Shown: positions 18,492-26,346 of the stretch, one piece after another | Layout of the letters: every line of letters starts with the position of its first letter | Numbering within the stretch: position 1 is the stretch's first letter | DNA from: Bacteroidota bacterium | GTDB taxonomy: Bacteria; Bacteroidota; Bacteroidia; B-17B0; Aurantibacillaceae | DNA: 64,000 bases | NCBI GenBank assembly: GCA_016708845.1 | Contig: JADJFB010000019.1 | Span: 1-64,000 of the forward strand | Reading direction: 5' to 3' | The notes under the pieces: generated by a model | The model's database searches: none | What the model saw: only the letters and a program-made list of their open reading frames with translations | Told to the model about the DNA's origin: nothing | Made by a program: the position numbers and the translations under genes

Positions 18492-18588
18492 TAACCGCAA
18501 AGAGACACAGTATTTGCACAGAGGGCGCTAAGAAAATTGATAATTACTTTGCGTTCTTGGTGCTAAAACTTCGCGTCCTCTGCGGTTA
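18492..18588. repeat. Dispersed inverted-repeat element with TAACCGCA ends
   Basis: The ends TAACCGCAAAGAGAC (18492-18506) and GTCCTCTGCGGTTA (18575-18588) are imperfect inverted copies. The enclosed sequence (GCACAGAGGGCGCTAAG, then TTGGTGCTAAAAC) also pairs partly, giving one long imperfect hairpin. It resembles the ACCACATAG-ended element at 5568-5711. It fills the gap before the CCA-adding enzyme. Confidence 0.65.
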
Positions 18589-18619
18589 AATATCCAAAAA
18601 TTACCCTTACTTTTACTAA

Positions 18620-20014
18620 GTGGACAAGCATTTAACTCATCCCATATTTAAAACCATTGCCGATTGCGCAAATCAATTAGGTGTTGACGCCTATGTGATT
18701 GGTGGCTTTGTGCGTGATATTTATTTGGGACGAGAAAGTAAAGATATTGACGTAGTTACTATAGGAAAAGGAATTGAACTCGCAGAATTAGTACACAAAC
18801 AATTAGGAGAAGAAGCTCACCTTTCTGTGTTTAAGAATTTCGGAACAGCTCAAGTAAAGTTTGGTGATTTAGAAGTTGAATTTGTTGGCGCTAGAAAAGA
18901 GTCATACAATCGCGATTCACGAAAACCAATTGTTGAAGATGGTACATTAGAAAATGATCAAGATAGAAGAGACTTTACCATTAATGCATTAGCTATTGGT
19001 TTAAGTAAATCTAATTTCGGGAAATTATTAGATCCCTTTAATGGAGTTGGAGATATAGAAAATAAAATTCTACGTACACCTTTAGAACCTGAAGTTACTT
19101 ATAGTGACGATCCTTTGCGCATGATGCGAGCTATTCGTTTTTCATCACAGTTAGGATTGACAATTGAAAAAGAATCGTTAGATGCCATTTCAAAAAATAA
19201 AGCTCGCATTAGTATTGTTTCTAAAGAACGCATTACGGATGAATTAAATAAAATCATCCTCTCTCCTATTCCATCCATTGGTTTTAAATTATTATTTGAT
19301 ACAGGTTTATTGCATTTAATTTTTCCTGAAATGGTTAAATTATATGGATTAGAAACCATTAATGGCAAATCGCATAAAGATAATTTTTACCATACCTTAG
19401 AAGTATTAGATAACACCGCTAAAAAGAGCAATAACTTATGGTTGCGTTGGGCTGCTATTTTACATGATATTGCCAAACCTGCAACCAAACGTTTTGAACC
19501 TCAACACGGATGGACATTTCACGGACATGAAGATAAAGGTGCTCGTATGGTTCCAAAGATTTTTGAAAGTCTGCGTTTACCTTTAAACGAAAAAATGAAG
19601 TACGTACAAAAGTTAGTACTCCTGCATTTACGTCCTATTGTTTTAGCTAAGACAGAAATAACAGATAGTGCTATACGTCGTGTATTGTTTGAAGCTGGCG
19701 ATGATGTAGATGACTTAATGGCCTTATGCGAAGCTGACATCACTACCAAAAATCCAAACAAAGTAAAACGCTATTTACAAAACTTTGAGTTAGTTCGTGA
19801 AAAATTAAAAGAACTGGAAGAGAAAGATAAAATTCGTAATTGGCAACCTCCAGTAAGTGGCGAAGAAATTATGGAGATATTTAATTTAGCTCCTTGCAAA
19901 AAAGTAGGTGATTTAAAAAATGCTTTAAAAGATGCTATTTTAGATGGTATAATACCTAATGAACGAGAAGCTGCTTTAGTTTTTTTGAAAGATAAAGCGA
20001 AGGAGTTAAACTAA
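18620..20014 (+). CDS. CCA tRNA nucleotidyltransferase / poly(A) polymerase with HD domain
   Basis: 464 residues. It adds or repairs the 3' CCA of tRNAs. The nucleotidyltransferase domain has GGFVRDIYLGRESKDIDVV (about residues 28-46, with the metal-binding Asp-x-Asp at 42 and 44) and the RRDFTINALA motif near 116-125. The tRNA-head binding region follows (DDPLRMMRAIRFS). An HD phosphohydrolase domain is marked by WAAILHDIAKP and FHGHEDKGA, so this is the HD-containing Bacteroidota type. The start is a GTG at 18620. The stop overlaps the stop of the convergent cation efflux gene by 4 bases. Confidence 0.93.
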   Translation: MDKHLTHPIFKTIADCANQLGVDAYVIGGFVRDIYLGRESKDIDVVTIGKGIELAELVHKQLGEEAHLSVFKNFGTAQVKFGDLEVEFVGARKESYNRDSRKPIVEDGTLENDQDRRDFTINALAIGLSKSNFGKLLDPFNGVGDIENKILRTPLEPEVTYSDDPLRMMRAIRFSSQLGLTIEKESLDAISKNKARISIVSKERITDELNKIILSPIPSIGFKLLFDTGLLHLIFPEMVKLYGLETINGKSHKDNFYHTLEVLDNTAKKSNNLWLRWAAILHDIAKPATKRFEPQHGWTFHGHEDKGARMVPKIFESLRLPLNEKMKYVQKLVLLHLRPIVLAKTEITDSAIRRVLFEAGDDVDDLMALCEADITTKNPNKVKRYLQNFELVREKLKELEEKDKIRNWQPPVSGEEIMEIFNLAPCKKVGDLKNALKDAILDGIIPNEREAALVFLKDKAKELN

Positions 20015-20997
20015 CTAGCTGTATGCTTTGTATCTGGCAACACATTACTCATGTTCCACTCTAATCGTTTTACAAAATCATTTTTTCTCACTTTGCAATC
20101 TTTCATTTCGCAAATGGAACATGACTTTGGTAAACAAGGATCGGCATGAATAAAAAATTCTATTTCGTGGCTAAATTCAGTAGTAGCTAATTTATCTAAA
20201 TCATCCACTTCTTTATGAGATTCTTCTAAAGTATAATACCATGGCAAGGTCATATGGCAATCTACATGCACTACCGAACCATATTTTACAACACGAAGAT
20301 TATGTATATCAATCCAACTTGGATTGCGCTTCGTATTTAACACAGCAATTAAATGCTCTATTTTTCCAACATCGGCTTTATCCAATAAATTAAAAATGGA
20401 TTCTTTCACTAAATTAATTCCCGTGTAAATAATTAAAATACCTAGTCCAATGGTTATTACATAATCAATCCAGTATAAATGAGTAAAATAAATAACGATT
20501 AAACCAATCACTAAACCTACACTACTCCATGTATCTGTTAGTAAATGTTTGCCATCAGCAACCATCGTAGATGAGTGTAAAGCAGTCCCTTTTTTAATTA
20601 AAACTCTGGCTAATAAAAAATTGACTAATCCTGAGAAAACAGAAATAGCCAAACCAATATCCACATTCTCCAAATCATGAGGACTAAAAACAGATGCTAT
20701 TCCTTTAATTAGCATCGCTGCGCCTGCTAGGGTTACCATCCCTCCTTCAACACCAGTAGATAAAAACTCTATTTTACCATGACCATACGGATGATCTTCA
20801 TCCTTTGGTTTAGCGGCATAGTACAAACTATATAATGCAAACGAACCTGCTAATATATTGACTATGGATTCTATCGCATCCGTTAAAATTGCATTAGAAT
20901 GCGTTAAATAATACGCCAAAAACTTTAACCCCATCAATACGAAACTGATGGCTAAAACCAGTTTCATCGTATTTATTTTTGTTTGGCTATTTTTCAT
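20011..20997 (-). CDS. Cation diffusion facilitator family transporter
   Basis: About 328 residues from the ATG at 20995-20997; an earlier TTG at 21015 would sit inside the upstream terminator, so I reject it. Membrane helices occupy about residues 15-205. The metal site residues appear in SNAILTDAIES (helix 2) and HLLTDTWSS (helix 5, His and Asp), and HPYGHGKIE is a CDF hallmark. A cytoplasmic domain follows (VHVDCHMTLPWYYTLEESHKEVDDLD). It exports divalent metal ions (Zn, Co, Fe or Mn) for protons. The Cys-rich tail (CLPKSCSICEMKDC) is unusual and may help metal sensing. Confidence 0.9.
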   Translation of the reverse strand: MKNSQTKINTMKLVLAISFVLMGLKFLAYYLTHSNAILTDAIESIVNILAGSFALYSLYYAAKPKDEDHPYGHGKIEFLSTGVEGGMVTLAGAAMLIKGIASVFSPHDLENVDIGLAISVFSGLVNFLLARVLIKKGTALHSSTMVADGKHLLTDTWSSVGLVIGLIVIYFTHLYWIDYVITIGLGILIIYTGINLVKESIFNLLDKADVGKIEHLIAVLNTKRNPSWIDIHNLRVVKYGSVVHVDCHMTLPWYYTLEESHKEVDDLDKLATTEFSHEIEFFIHADPCLPKSCSICEMKDCKVRKNDFVKRLEWNMSNVLPDTKHTAS

Positions 20998-21012
20998 TAG
21001 TGGAACAAGGTA

Positions 21013-21043
21013 CAAAAAAAATAGCCCGAAGAATCGGGCTATT
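21013..21043 (-). terminator. Intrinsic terminator after the orphan gene at 21065
   Basis: Arms AATAGCCCGA (21020-21029) and TCGGGCTATT (21034-21043) form a perfect 10-bp stem with a 4-base loop. On the minus strand it runs into seven to eight Ts. It ends transcription of the 21065-21886 gene before the cation efflux gene starts. Confidence 0.9.
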
Positions 21044-21064
21044 AAAATTTAAAAATTATTAAAA

Positions 21065-21886
21065 TTACTTTTTACTTAACGTTTCATCAATTTCAAAATT
21101 AATGGTTTCGTCTTTCATTTTTTCGAGTTCAACTTCAGAGAATGTATTACGGAATAAAACCTCTAATTTAATTTTTTGCATATCTTGAGCTCTTCCGCCT
21201 TCCATTCTATTCCATTTAAAAGTTACTTTTTCAGACTTTCCTTTCATTAAAATAATTGGATTATTGCTAGATAACAGTCCCGCTTTCTTTTCGTTTGCTA
21301 TCTCAGTTCCATCAGGTAATTTAACTGCTGATCTTCCTGGTTGAATAACACCTACCTTATCACCAGTGTATTTACACTCAAACTTCACTTCTGTTTTATC
21401 TGATTCTTTAGTTAAACTTAACATGGTACAAGTAAATGGTCCAGAAGTAAATTCATTTTGTGAAACTGGTAATTGAAAATTAGGCGTTTCAATTCCTTTA
21501 CCACTAGTAGAGACTTTGTACATTCCGCTTAGGACATAAGAATAAGGCATTAAAAAATCTGGTCCCATGACATTAATTACTTTTGAATCAGATTCAGAAG
21601 CATAAATGTACATCCATTTCTCTTTAGGCTTTCCTTCTTTTCCTGCTTTAATAACACTTTCCTCAGGTTTAAATAATAAAACGTCGTTTGTTTTATTTGC
21701 AATTTTTAATTTAAACTTGGTCATTTCCTTATCAGAAACGCCATTATTTGTTGATACGGTCATATCATCAAATTCTGTTAAGATGTCTTTGTAAAATATT
21801 TCTTTATAAGGCTTTTCTTTTTTTTGAGCGCTAACTGATGTTACTAAACAAGTTATTGCAGTTACTACTAATACGACTTTTTTCAT
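21065..21886 (-). CDS. Exported protein of unknown function
   Basis: 273 residues with a clear signal peptide (MKKVVLVVTAITCLVTSVSAQ). The mature part is beta-rich, with no motif I recognise. Segments such as MTKFKLKIANKTNDVLLFKPEESV and LMKGKSEKVTFKWNRMEGG resemble Ig-like or DUF4352-like folds that bind or decorate the cell envelope. It is a single gene, closed by the strong terminator at 21013-21043. I cannot propose a function. Confidence 0.6.
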   Translation of the reverse strand: MKKVVLVVTAITCLVTSVSAQKKEKPYKEIFYKDILTEFDDMTVSTNNGVSDKEMTKFKLKIANKTNDVLLFKPEESVIKAGKEGKPKEKWMYIYASESDSKVINVMGPDFLMPYSYVLSGMYKVSTSGKGIETPNFQLPVSQNEFTSGPFTCTMLSLTKESDKTEVKFECKYTGDKVGVIQPGRSAVKLPDGTEIANEKKAGLLSSNNPIILMKGKSEKVTFKWNRMEGGRAQDMQKIKLEVLFRNTFSEVELEKMKDETINFEIDETLSKK

Positions 21887-22051
21887 AGTTTTATTTTTAT
21901 AATATTAAATACTAATAAGTTACTAAATTATAAAAATACTTTAATTTAGGATGACTTTAAAAGTTAATAATTTAAGCTTTTCGGTTTTTTTAACATAGCA
22001 CTTTTATTTTTTGGTTGCTTAACTTTTAAAGAAAATGCTTTATATAATAAC

Positions 22052-22078
22052 AAAAAAGCACCAATGCTGGTGCTTTTT
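22052..22078 (-). terminator. Intrinsic terminator after the TerB-like gene
   Basis: AAAAAGCACCA (22053-22063) and TGGTGCTTTTT (22068-22078) make a perfect 11-bp stem with loop ATGC. It lies 10 bases past the stop of the TerB-like gene and, being symmetrical, could work in both directions. Confidence 0.9.
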
Positions 22079-22087
22079 AATTTCATA

Positions 22088-22489
22088 TTACTTACTGTAA
22101 TAAACTGGGTCTCCATGAATAGGAGCAATATCTTCTTTAAATTTTTCAATCAATAACATTTCATTTATAGTTACTGGCTTATAGGCACTAGCTACTTTCT
22201 CCATTACTTTAATAAAAGTTGCTTTTAATTCGGGACTCAAATAATGACTATTCATTTTTATTTCCTTGATAGCCGAGTTATATGCATCTGATGTCGATGA
22301 AACCTGTTGCTTATCCATCACCTTAAAAATAATATCAGAAATATCAAAAGCATAATCCTTATTACGTAACTCAGTTTCCACTAATTTATGAAATTGGTCA
22401 CGTTCTTCCTTTTGTATTTCACCATCGGCACGAGCTACTGCAATAGCTAGCTCTCCTATGGCATAATGTAAATTTTCTACTGGTGTCAT
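22088..22489 (-). CDS. TerB-like domain protein
   Basis: 133 residues, all helical. LAIAVARADGEIQKEERDQFHKLVE (about residues 14-38) is the A-x-A-D-G-x-I/V-x-x-x-E motif of TerB/DjlA-N-type domains, which bind acidic metal-like sites and act as interaction modules. The rest (SPELKATFIKVMEKVASAY) follows the same helical pattern. There is no tellurite-resistance neighbour. A second TerB-like domain occurs at the N-terminus of the ABCG protein at 52363. No signal peptide, so probably cytoplasmic. Confidence 0.7.
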   Translation of the reverse strand: MTPVENLHYAIGELAIAVARADGEIQKEERDQFHKLVETELRNKDYAFDISDIIFKVMDKQQVSSTSDAYNSAIKEIKMNSHYLSPELKATFIKVMEKVASAYKPVTINEMLLIEKFKEDIAPIHGDPVYYSK

Positions 22490-22641
22490 GCTATTTATTT
22501 TTATACTAAGATAGCATAATTTTAAGATTTTTCTATTTGAGTAACGTCAGGTCAAAACTTGATTTTCATCATAAGACGATAAAAAACACTTTCATCCATC
22601 CCTTATTTTAAAATTATGAAGGAAACGCTAAATATTTCTCT

Positions 22642-22674
22642 ATAAAAAAACACCCAAGCTTTTGCTTGGGTGTT
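22642..22674 (-). terminator. Intrinsic terminator after tRNA-Glu
   Basis: AACACCCAAGC (22649-22659) and GCTTGGGTGTT (22664-22674) make a perfect 11-bp stem with a TTTT loop. On the minus strand the hairpin runs into seven Ts. It is 13 bases downstream of the tRNA 3' end. Confidence 0.92.
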
Positions 22675-22687
22675 TTTGCTACTTTCG

Positions 22688-22759
22688 TAGCCCGTACGGG
22701 AATCGAACCCGTGTTTCATCCGTGAAAGGGACGTGTCCTAACCCCTAGACGAACGGGCC
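22688..22759 (-). tRNA. tRNA-Glu (UUC)
   Basis: Read on the minus strand, the gene starts GGCCCGTTCGTCTAGGGGTT and ends ACGGGCTA. The acceptor arms GGCCCGT/ACGGGCT pair (one G-U). The anticodon stem-loop CGTCCCTTTCACGG gives anticodon TTC, and GGGTTCGATTCCC forms the T arm. CCA is not encoded. The length of 72 bases is normal. It is a single tRNA with its own terminator. Confidence 0.95.
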
Positions 22760-22855
22760 ATTTATTCATTTCCAATGCTAAAAGCGTAGGCCATTGAATT
22801 AATGGAGTGCAAATTTAGGATTATTTTCTTTATTACAAAAAAATATTTCAAAAAA

Positions 22856-23938
22856 TCACGAAAATCTTTTTATCCTATATCTCTCAACTGCTTTTACAAC
22901 CGTAGTTTGTAGTAAAAAAGCCATAATTAAGGAGCATAAAACCACTGTATATCCGTAAAAACTAATGTATTGAGTATTTGAAAAAAAGTAAGCTCTTAGT
23001 ACACTTATAACTATATGGTGACTGATATACAATGAAAAAGATAATTCGCCTATATAGCGGTCGATAGGGCTATTTTTAAAGGAAATAAACAAATAAGGTA
23101 GTGAACATAACACTAATATGTAAAACAAACTATTACGGAGATTTTCCTCTATTTTAATCTCATCAATTACAAATACACCTAACACACATAAAAACAATAA
23201 AACATAGCCAATAATGGGCGAAATGTTTCTGTTATGAATGTTTTTATAAAATAGATAGGCCAAGCTACCCGCTATAAAAAAGGCTAATTCAAAAGGAAAG
23301 AACCGATACGTCCATGGATCAAAACATAAATAATAATAATGGTCGAAAAACACTTTGGCGCTTATTCCTACAATGACCAATGCGATTTGCCATTTGTATT
23401 TTTTTGTAACTAAAAAAGGCGCTATCAAATAGAACATAAATTCTACACTAATAGACCATGCTTGCGGCACTAATAAATACTGATAACCTGTGTGTTTATA
23501 AGACAATACATTATACGTTAAAACAGGTTGGCAAAATTCATCTAACCTTAAAAAATAAAGGACATCTTGTCCCAAAACAAAAATATTTTCAAAAATAAAA
23601 TAAAAAATAGTAAATCCAGATAAACAGTTGTAATTACTTATATATCTAAATAGATAAAAGGGTTTATCAAAAGCAAAATACCCAATAACTGAAAGTAAAA
23701 GCGCAGCCAATAAAACCACCCAATAAACTGGAAAAATACGATAAAACCGACTTAAAATAAACTTCTTGTAGCTCCCTACTCCAACATACTTTTCATTTAA
23801 AATAAGAGCCATGTAAAACCCAGAAATCATGTAAAAGGATTCTACAGCTACTTGCCCGCCACACATCCGAAGTCCGAAAATTTTATACGAATGGTAAACT
23901 ACCACGGCTAAAGCTAATATCGTTCTTAAAATTCCCAT
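22856..23938 (-). CDS. Acyltransferase 3 family membrane protein
   Basis: 360 residues with about ten membrane helices. The opening RTILALAVVVYHSYKIFGLRMCGGQVAVESFYMISGFYMALIL has the helix-1 His and the F-x-x-SGF segment of acyltransferase 3 (OafA/YrhL-like) proteins. Such enzymes transfer acetyl or other acyl groups to cell-surface glycans or lipids from the inner membrane. RFYRIFPVYW is the family's R-x-x-R-I-x-P-x-Y/W signature. No glycan cluster is directly adjacent; the UDP-sugar genes lie about 19 kb away. Confidence 0.88.
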   Translation of the reverse strand: MGILRTILALAVVVYHSYKIFGLRMCGGQVAVESFYMISGFYMALILNEKYVGVGSYKKFILSRFYRIFPVYWVVLLAALLLSVIGYFAFDKPFYLFRYISNYNCLSGFTIFYFIFENIFVLGQDVLYFLRLDEFCQPVLTYNVLSYKHTGYQYLLVPQAWSISVEFMFYLIAPFLVTKKYKWQIALVIVGISAKVFFDHYYYLCFDPWTYRFFPFELAFFIAGSLAYLFYKNIHNRNISPIIGYVLLFLCVLGVFVIDEIKIEENLRNSLFYILVLCSLPYLFISFKNSPIDRYIGELSFSLYISHHIVISVLRAYFFSNTQYISFYGYTVVLCSLIMAFLLQTTVVKAVERYRIKRFS

Positions 23939-24040
23939 TTTACTTATTTTCGCTTATTCTATATAATAAGCGTTTCGGTTACACTAAAAAAAAATTAATC
24001 ATACCTATTCTACTTTTTATAGATTTTTCAAACATACAAA

Positions 24041-24074
24041 TAAAAAAGACCGACAACTATTGTTATCGGTCTTT
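24041..24074 (-). terminator. Intrinsic terminator after the 24095 gene
   Basis: AAAGACCGACAAC (24045-24057) and GTTATCGGTCTTT (24062-24074) pair with one mismatch around a 4-base loop. On the minus strand a run of Ts follows. It lies 21 bases beyond the stop at 24095. Confidence 0.85.
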
Positions 24075-24094
24075 AATTAAAACATAAACGATTA

Positions 24095-24763
24095 CTAGTC
24101 GACTTTATCCATTACTTTTTTAGCATCCTCTACTACTTTTTTCTGTGCTTCAATCTCTGATTTTTTCTTCACCTGATCAGCTTCATTTTTAGAAATATTA
24201 TCTTCTGCCTTTTTAATTTTGCCTTTATAATCTTCTATATCCGATTTGTAACCTTTATTATCTTTTTCTAAATCTTTTTGGTTATCTTCTAATTTACCTA
24301 ATACTTTTTCTAGGTCTTTTACCTTATCCCCCATAGATTCTTTAGTTGTTTTAACCGCAAAATCCTTAACCATTTTTTTTGCGAAACTATGCTTATCCCC
24401 ATCCGAACCAGTTAAATAAGCTCCACCTAAATCAAACGCCACGTGAATAGTTACTGTTTTAGCTGTTTTATCTTCTTCAAATGCTGCGTAAATATCCACT
24501 GGATTATTTCCCCAATCTTTAATCACAATATTATCTCCAAAAATTTCGCCATTATCACTTTTAACTTTTTCGTTTTTAAAGTCTTTTAAAAGACTTTTCC
24601 ATTTACTTTCAACATCATCCTTTGATGTTTCATATATAGTAGCAGAATAAGCATTATGACTACCGTTTGAGAATTTCTCAGAACCATCTTTTACAGATAT
24701 TTTTTGAGCTTCTGCTGTTGTTAAAGCAACTAATGCGGCTATGGTTAATACAATTTTTTTCAT
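24095..24763 (-). CDS. Exported protein with C-terminal coiled coil, unknown
   Basis: 222 residues. Signal peptide MKKIVLTIAALVALTTAEAQ, a globular region (about 20-145, SATIYETSKDDVESKWKSLL; VTIHVAFDLGGAYL), and a Lys/Glu/Asp-rich coiled coil (about 145-222) with heptad-like spacing. It has no family I recognise. The coiled coil suggests an elongated periplasmic or outer-membrane-attached protein. It is downstream of DUF502 with a gap of about 95 bases and has its own terminator. Confidence 0.65.
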   Translation of the reverse strand: MKKIVLTIAALVALTTAEAQKISVKDGSEKFSNGSHNAYSATIYETSKDDVESKWKSLLKDFKNEKVKSDNGEIFGDNIVIKDWGNNPVDIYAAFEEDKTAKTVTIHVAFDLGGAYLTGSDGDKHSFAKKMVKDFAVKTTKESMGDKVKDLEKVLGKLEDNQKDLEKDNKGYKSDIEDYKGKIKKAEDNISKNEADQVKKKSEIEAQKKVVEDAKKVMDKVD

Positions 24764-24857
24764 GGTTATTTATTTTTTAAAATTATTATTCCTAATCTAT
24801 TACCCGAATTTACTAAATCTAAATTTAATTTCTATTTGTAAATCGTTTATTTTACCT

Positions 24858-25427
24858 TTAGTCTACATCTGTTACTCCACCTGAAATAATAAATTTCATA
24901 GCTTCTCCACCTTCTATTGGCAAAGGAGTAATTTGATCTTTAGACACAATAACCATTCTTCCTGAAAAAGAATAGGAATATGGCAAATACACAGCGTATT
25001 TATCCTTAATTCCCCATTCACTCAAATCATCTTGTGTAATAAAACCTATCTCTTGAATATTTGCTTGTGGATTTGTTAAAACGAGAACTGGCTTAGTGAA
25101 ACGCTTTTTATTTCCCATAAAGGCATTCATAAAATCCTTTATTGGAGAATAAATATGACGAATAAAAGGTGCGTGCTCTAACTTTTCTTCAAAAAAAGCA
25201 AATAACTTTTTAAATATATAGGATGATGCTAATAAGCCAATGATAGTAATAAATAGCAATAATGCTACAAATGAAATAATGGTATCTAAAAAAGGACTTC
25301 CTGTTAAACCAACAAAAGAAAAAACGCCTTCAAAAAAACTAAAAAGCTGAACAAAGACGATAACAGTTAATCCTAATGGAATACACAATAGCAAACCTTG
25401 TAAAAAATATTTTAAAATTTTATTCAT
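24858..25427 (-). CDS. DUF502 family membrane protein
   Basis: 189 residues. Two membrane helices (about residues 8-30 and 47-72) are followed by a soluble beta-rich domain. PVLVLTNPQANIQEIGFITQDD and the closing GGEAMKFIISGGV match the family pattern (PVLV...GFVT; D-A-L/M-K-x-I-I-S-G-G). DUF502 proteins are conserved inner-membrane proteins of unknown role. The stop of hemF and the start here are separated by one base, so the two are co-transcribed. Confidence 0.85.
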   Translation of the reverse strand: MNKILKYFLQGLLLCIPLGLTVIVFVQLFSFFEGVFSFVGLTGSPFLDTIISFVALLLFITIIGLLASSYIFKKLFAFFEEKLEHAPFIRHIYSPIKDFMNAFMGNKKRFTKPVLVLTNPQANIQEIGFITQDDLSEWGIKDKYAVYLPYSYSFSGRMVIVSKDQITPLPIEGGEAMKFIISGGVTDVD

Positions 25428-25428
25428 G

Positions 25429-26346
25429 TTATATCCAGTTAACTCCTTTTTTTAATTTACTTAATGTTATTGCTTCAGGAGAATTTTCTTTAGTTTTAAA
25501 ATCATAAATCCAACTAGCATTAGTTGGTAAACTCATTAAAACAGATTCGATTCTTCCGTTAGTTTCTAAACCAAACTTAGTTCCTTTATCATACACTAAA
25601 TTAAACTCCACATATCGTCCGCGACGCAATAATTGCCATTGCTTTTGATCTTGAGTAAATAATTTACTCTTATTTTTGTTCATTAAAGCTACATACGTTG
25701 GAGCAAAAGCTTCGCCAACATCTTGCCAAAACGCAAAATTTTGTTCGAAATTCAAATGCTCATTTTCATTTAATCTGTCGAAAAATATTCCGCCAATACC
25801 ACGCGTTTCTTTGCGATGATTGATGAAAAAATAATCGTCAGCCCACGTTTTAAATTTTGGGTAATACGATGAATGGTGTTTATCGCATACGTTTTTTAAT
25901 TGAGTATGAAAAAATGTAGCATCTTCATCAACAATATAATGCGGTGTTAAATTAATTCCACCACCTAGCCATTTGGTTCCATTACTCATCTCAAAATAAC
26001 GAATATTCATGTGAATAATAGGAACTAAAGGACTTTGAGGATGAATAACAATTGATACACCAGTTGCAAAAAATGTAGTGTCTTGATGCGATTTACCAGA
26101 CACACTATGCTCTTTTTCTTTAAACAAAAAATCAGGAGTTTTACCACTTACCGCCGAAAACATCACGCCACCTTTTTCAATCACGTTACCATTTTCAATC
26201 ACTCTTGATCGTCCGCCACCGCCTTCTTCTCGCGTCCAATTTTCTTCCTTAAATTTAGCCAAACCATCTTCAGATTCAAGAGCTTTACAAATATTATCCT
26301 GAAGATTTTTTAACCATTCAGTAATATTTTCTTTATTTATTTCCAT
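25429..26346 (-). CDS. hemF: Oxygen-dependent coproporphyrinogen III oxidase
   Basis: 305 residues. It decarboxylates coproporphyrinogen III to protoporphyrinogen IX with O2 in heme synthesis. EEGGGGRSRVIENGNVIEKGGVMFS (about residues 40-64) is the N-terminal signature. NIRYFEMSNGTKWLGGGINLTPHY, KETRGIGGIFFD and RRGRYVEFNLVYDKGTKFGL are the conserved core. It overlaps the end of the LysM/binding-protein gene by 10 bases, which indicates translational coupling within the guaA-side gene run. The presence of the O2-dependent form fits an aerobic lifestyle. Confidence 0.95.
   Translation of the reverse strand: MEINKENITEWLKNLQDNICKALESEDGLAKFKEENWTREEGGGGRSRVIENGNVIEKGGVMFSAVSGKTPDFLFKEKEHSVSGKSHQDTTFFATGVSIVIHPQSPLVPIIHMNIRYFEMSNGTKWLGGGINLTPHYIVDEDATFFHTQLKNVCDKHHSSYYPKFKTWADDYFFINHRKETRGIGGIFFDRLNENEHLNFEQNFAFWQDVGEAFAPTYVALMNKNKSKLFTQDQKQWQLLRRGRYVEFNLVYDKGTKFGLETNGRIESVLMSLPTNASWIYDFKTKENSPEAITLSKLKKGVNWI

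Noticed and set aside
21964..22149. Open frame on the minus strand (61 residues) overlapping the TerB-like gene end
   Set aside because: It crosses the terminator at 22052-22078, overlaps the TerB-like gene in another frame and has no protein-like features.
22688..22759. tRNA-Glu as an integration site of a mobile element
   Set aside because: No integrase, duplicated tRNA 3' end or change in gene type is seen on either side.
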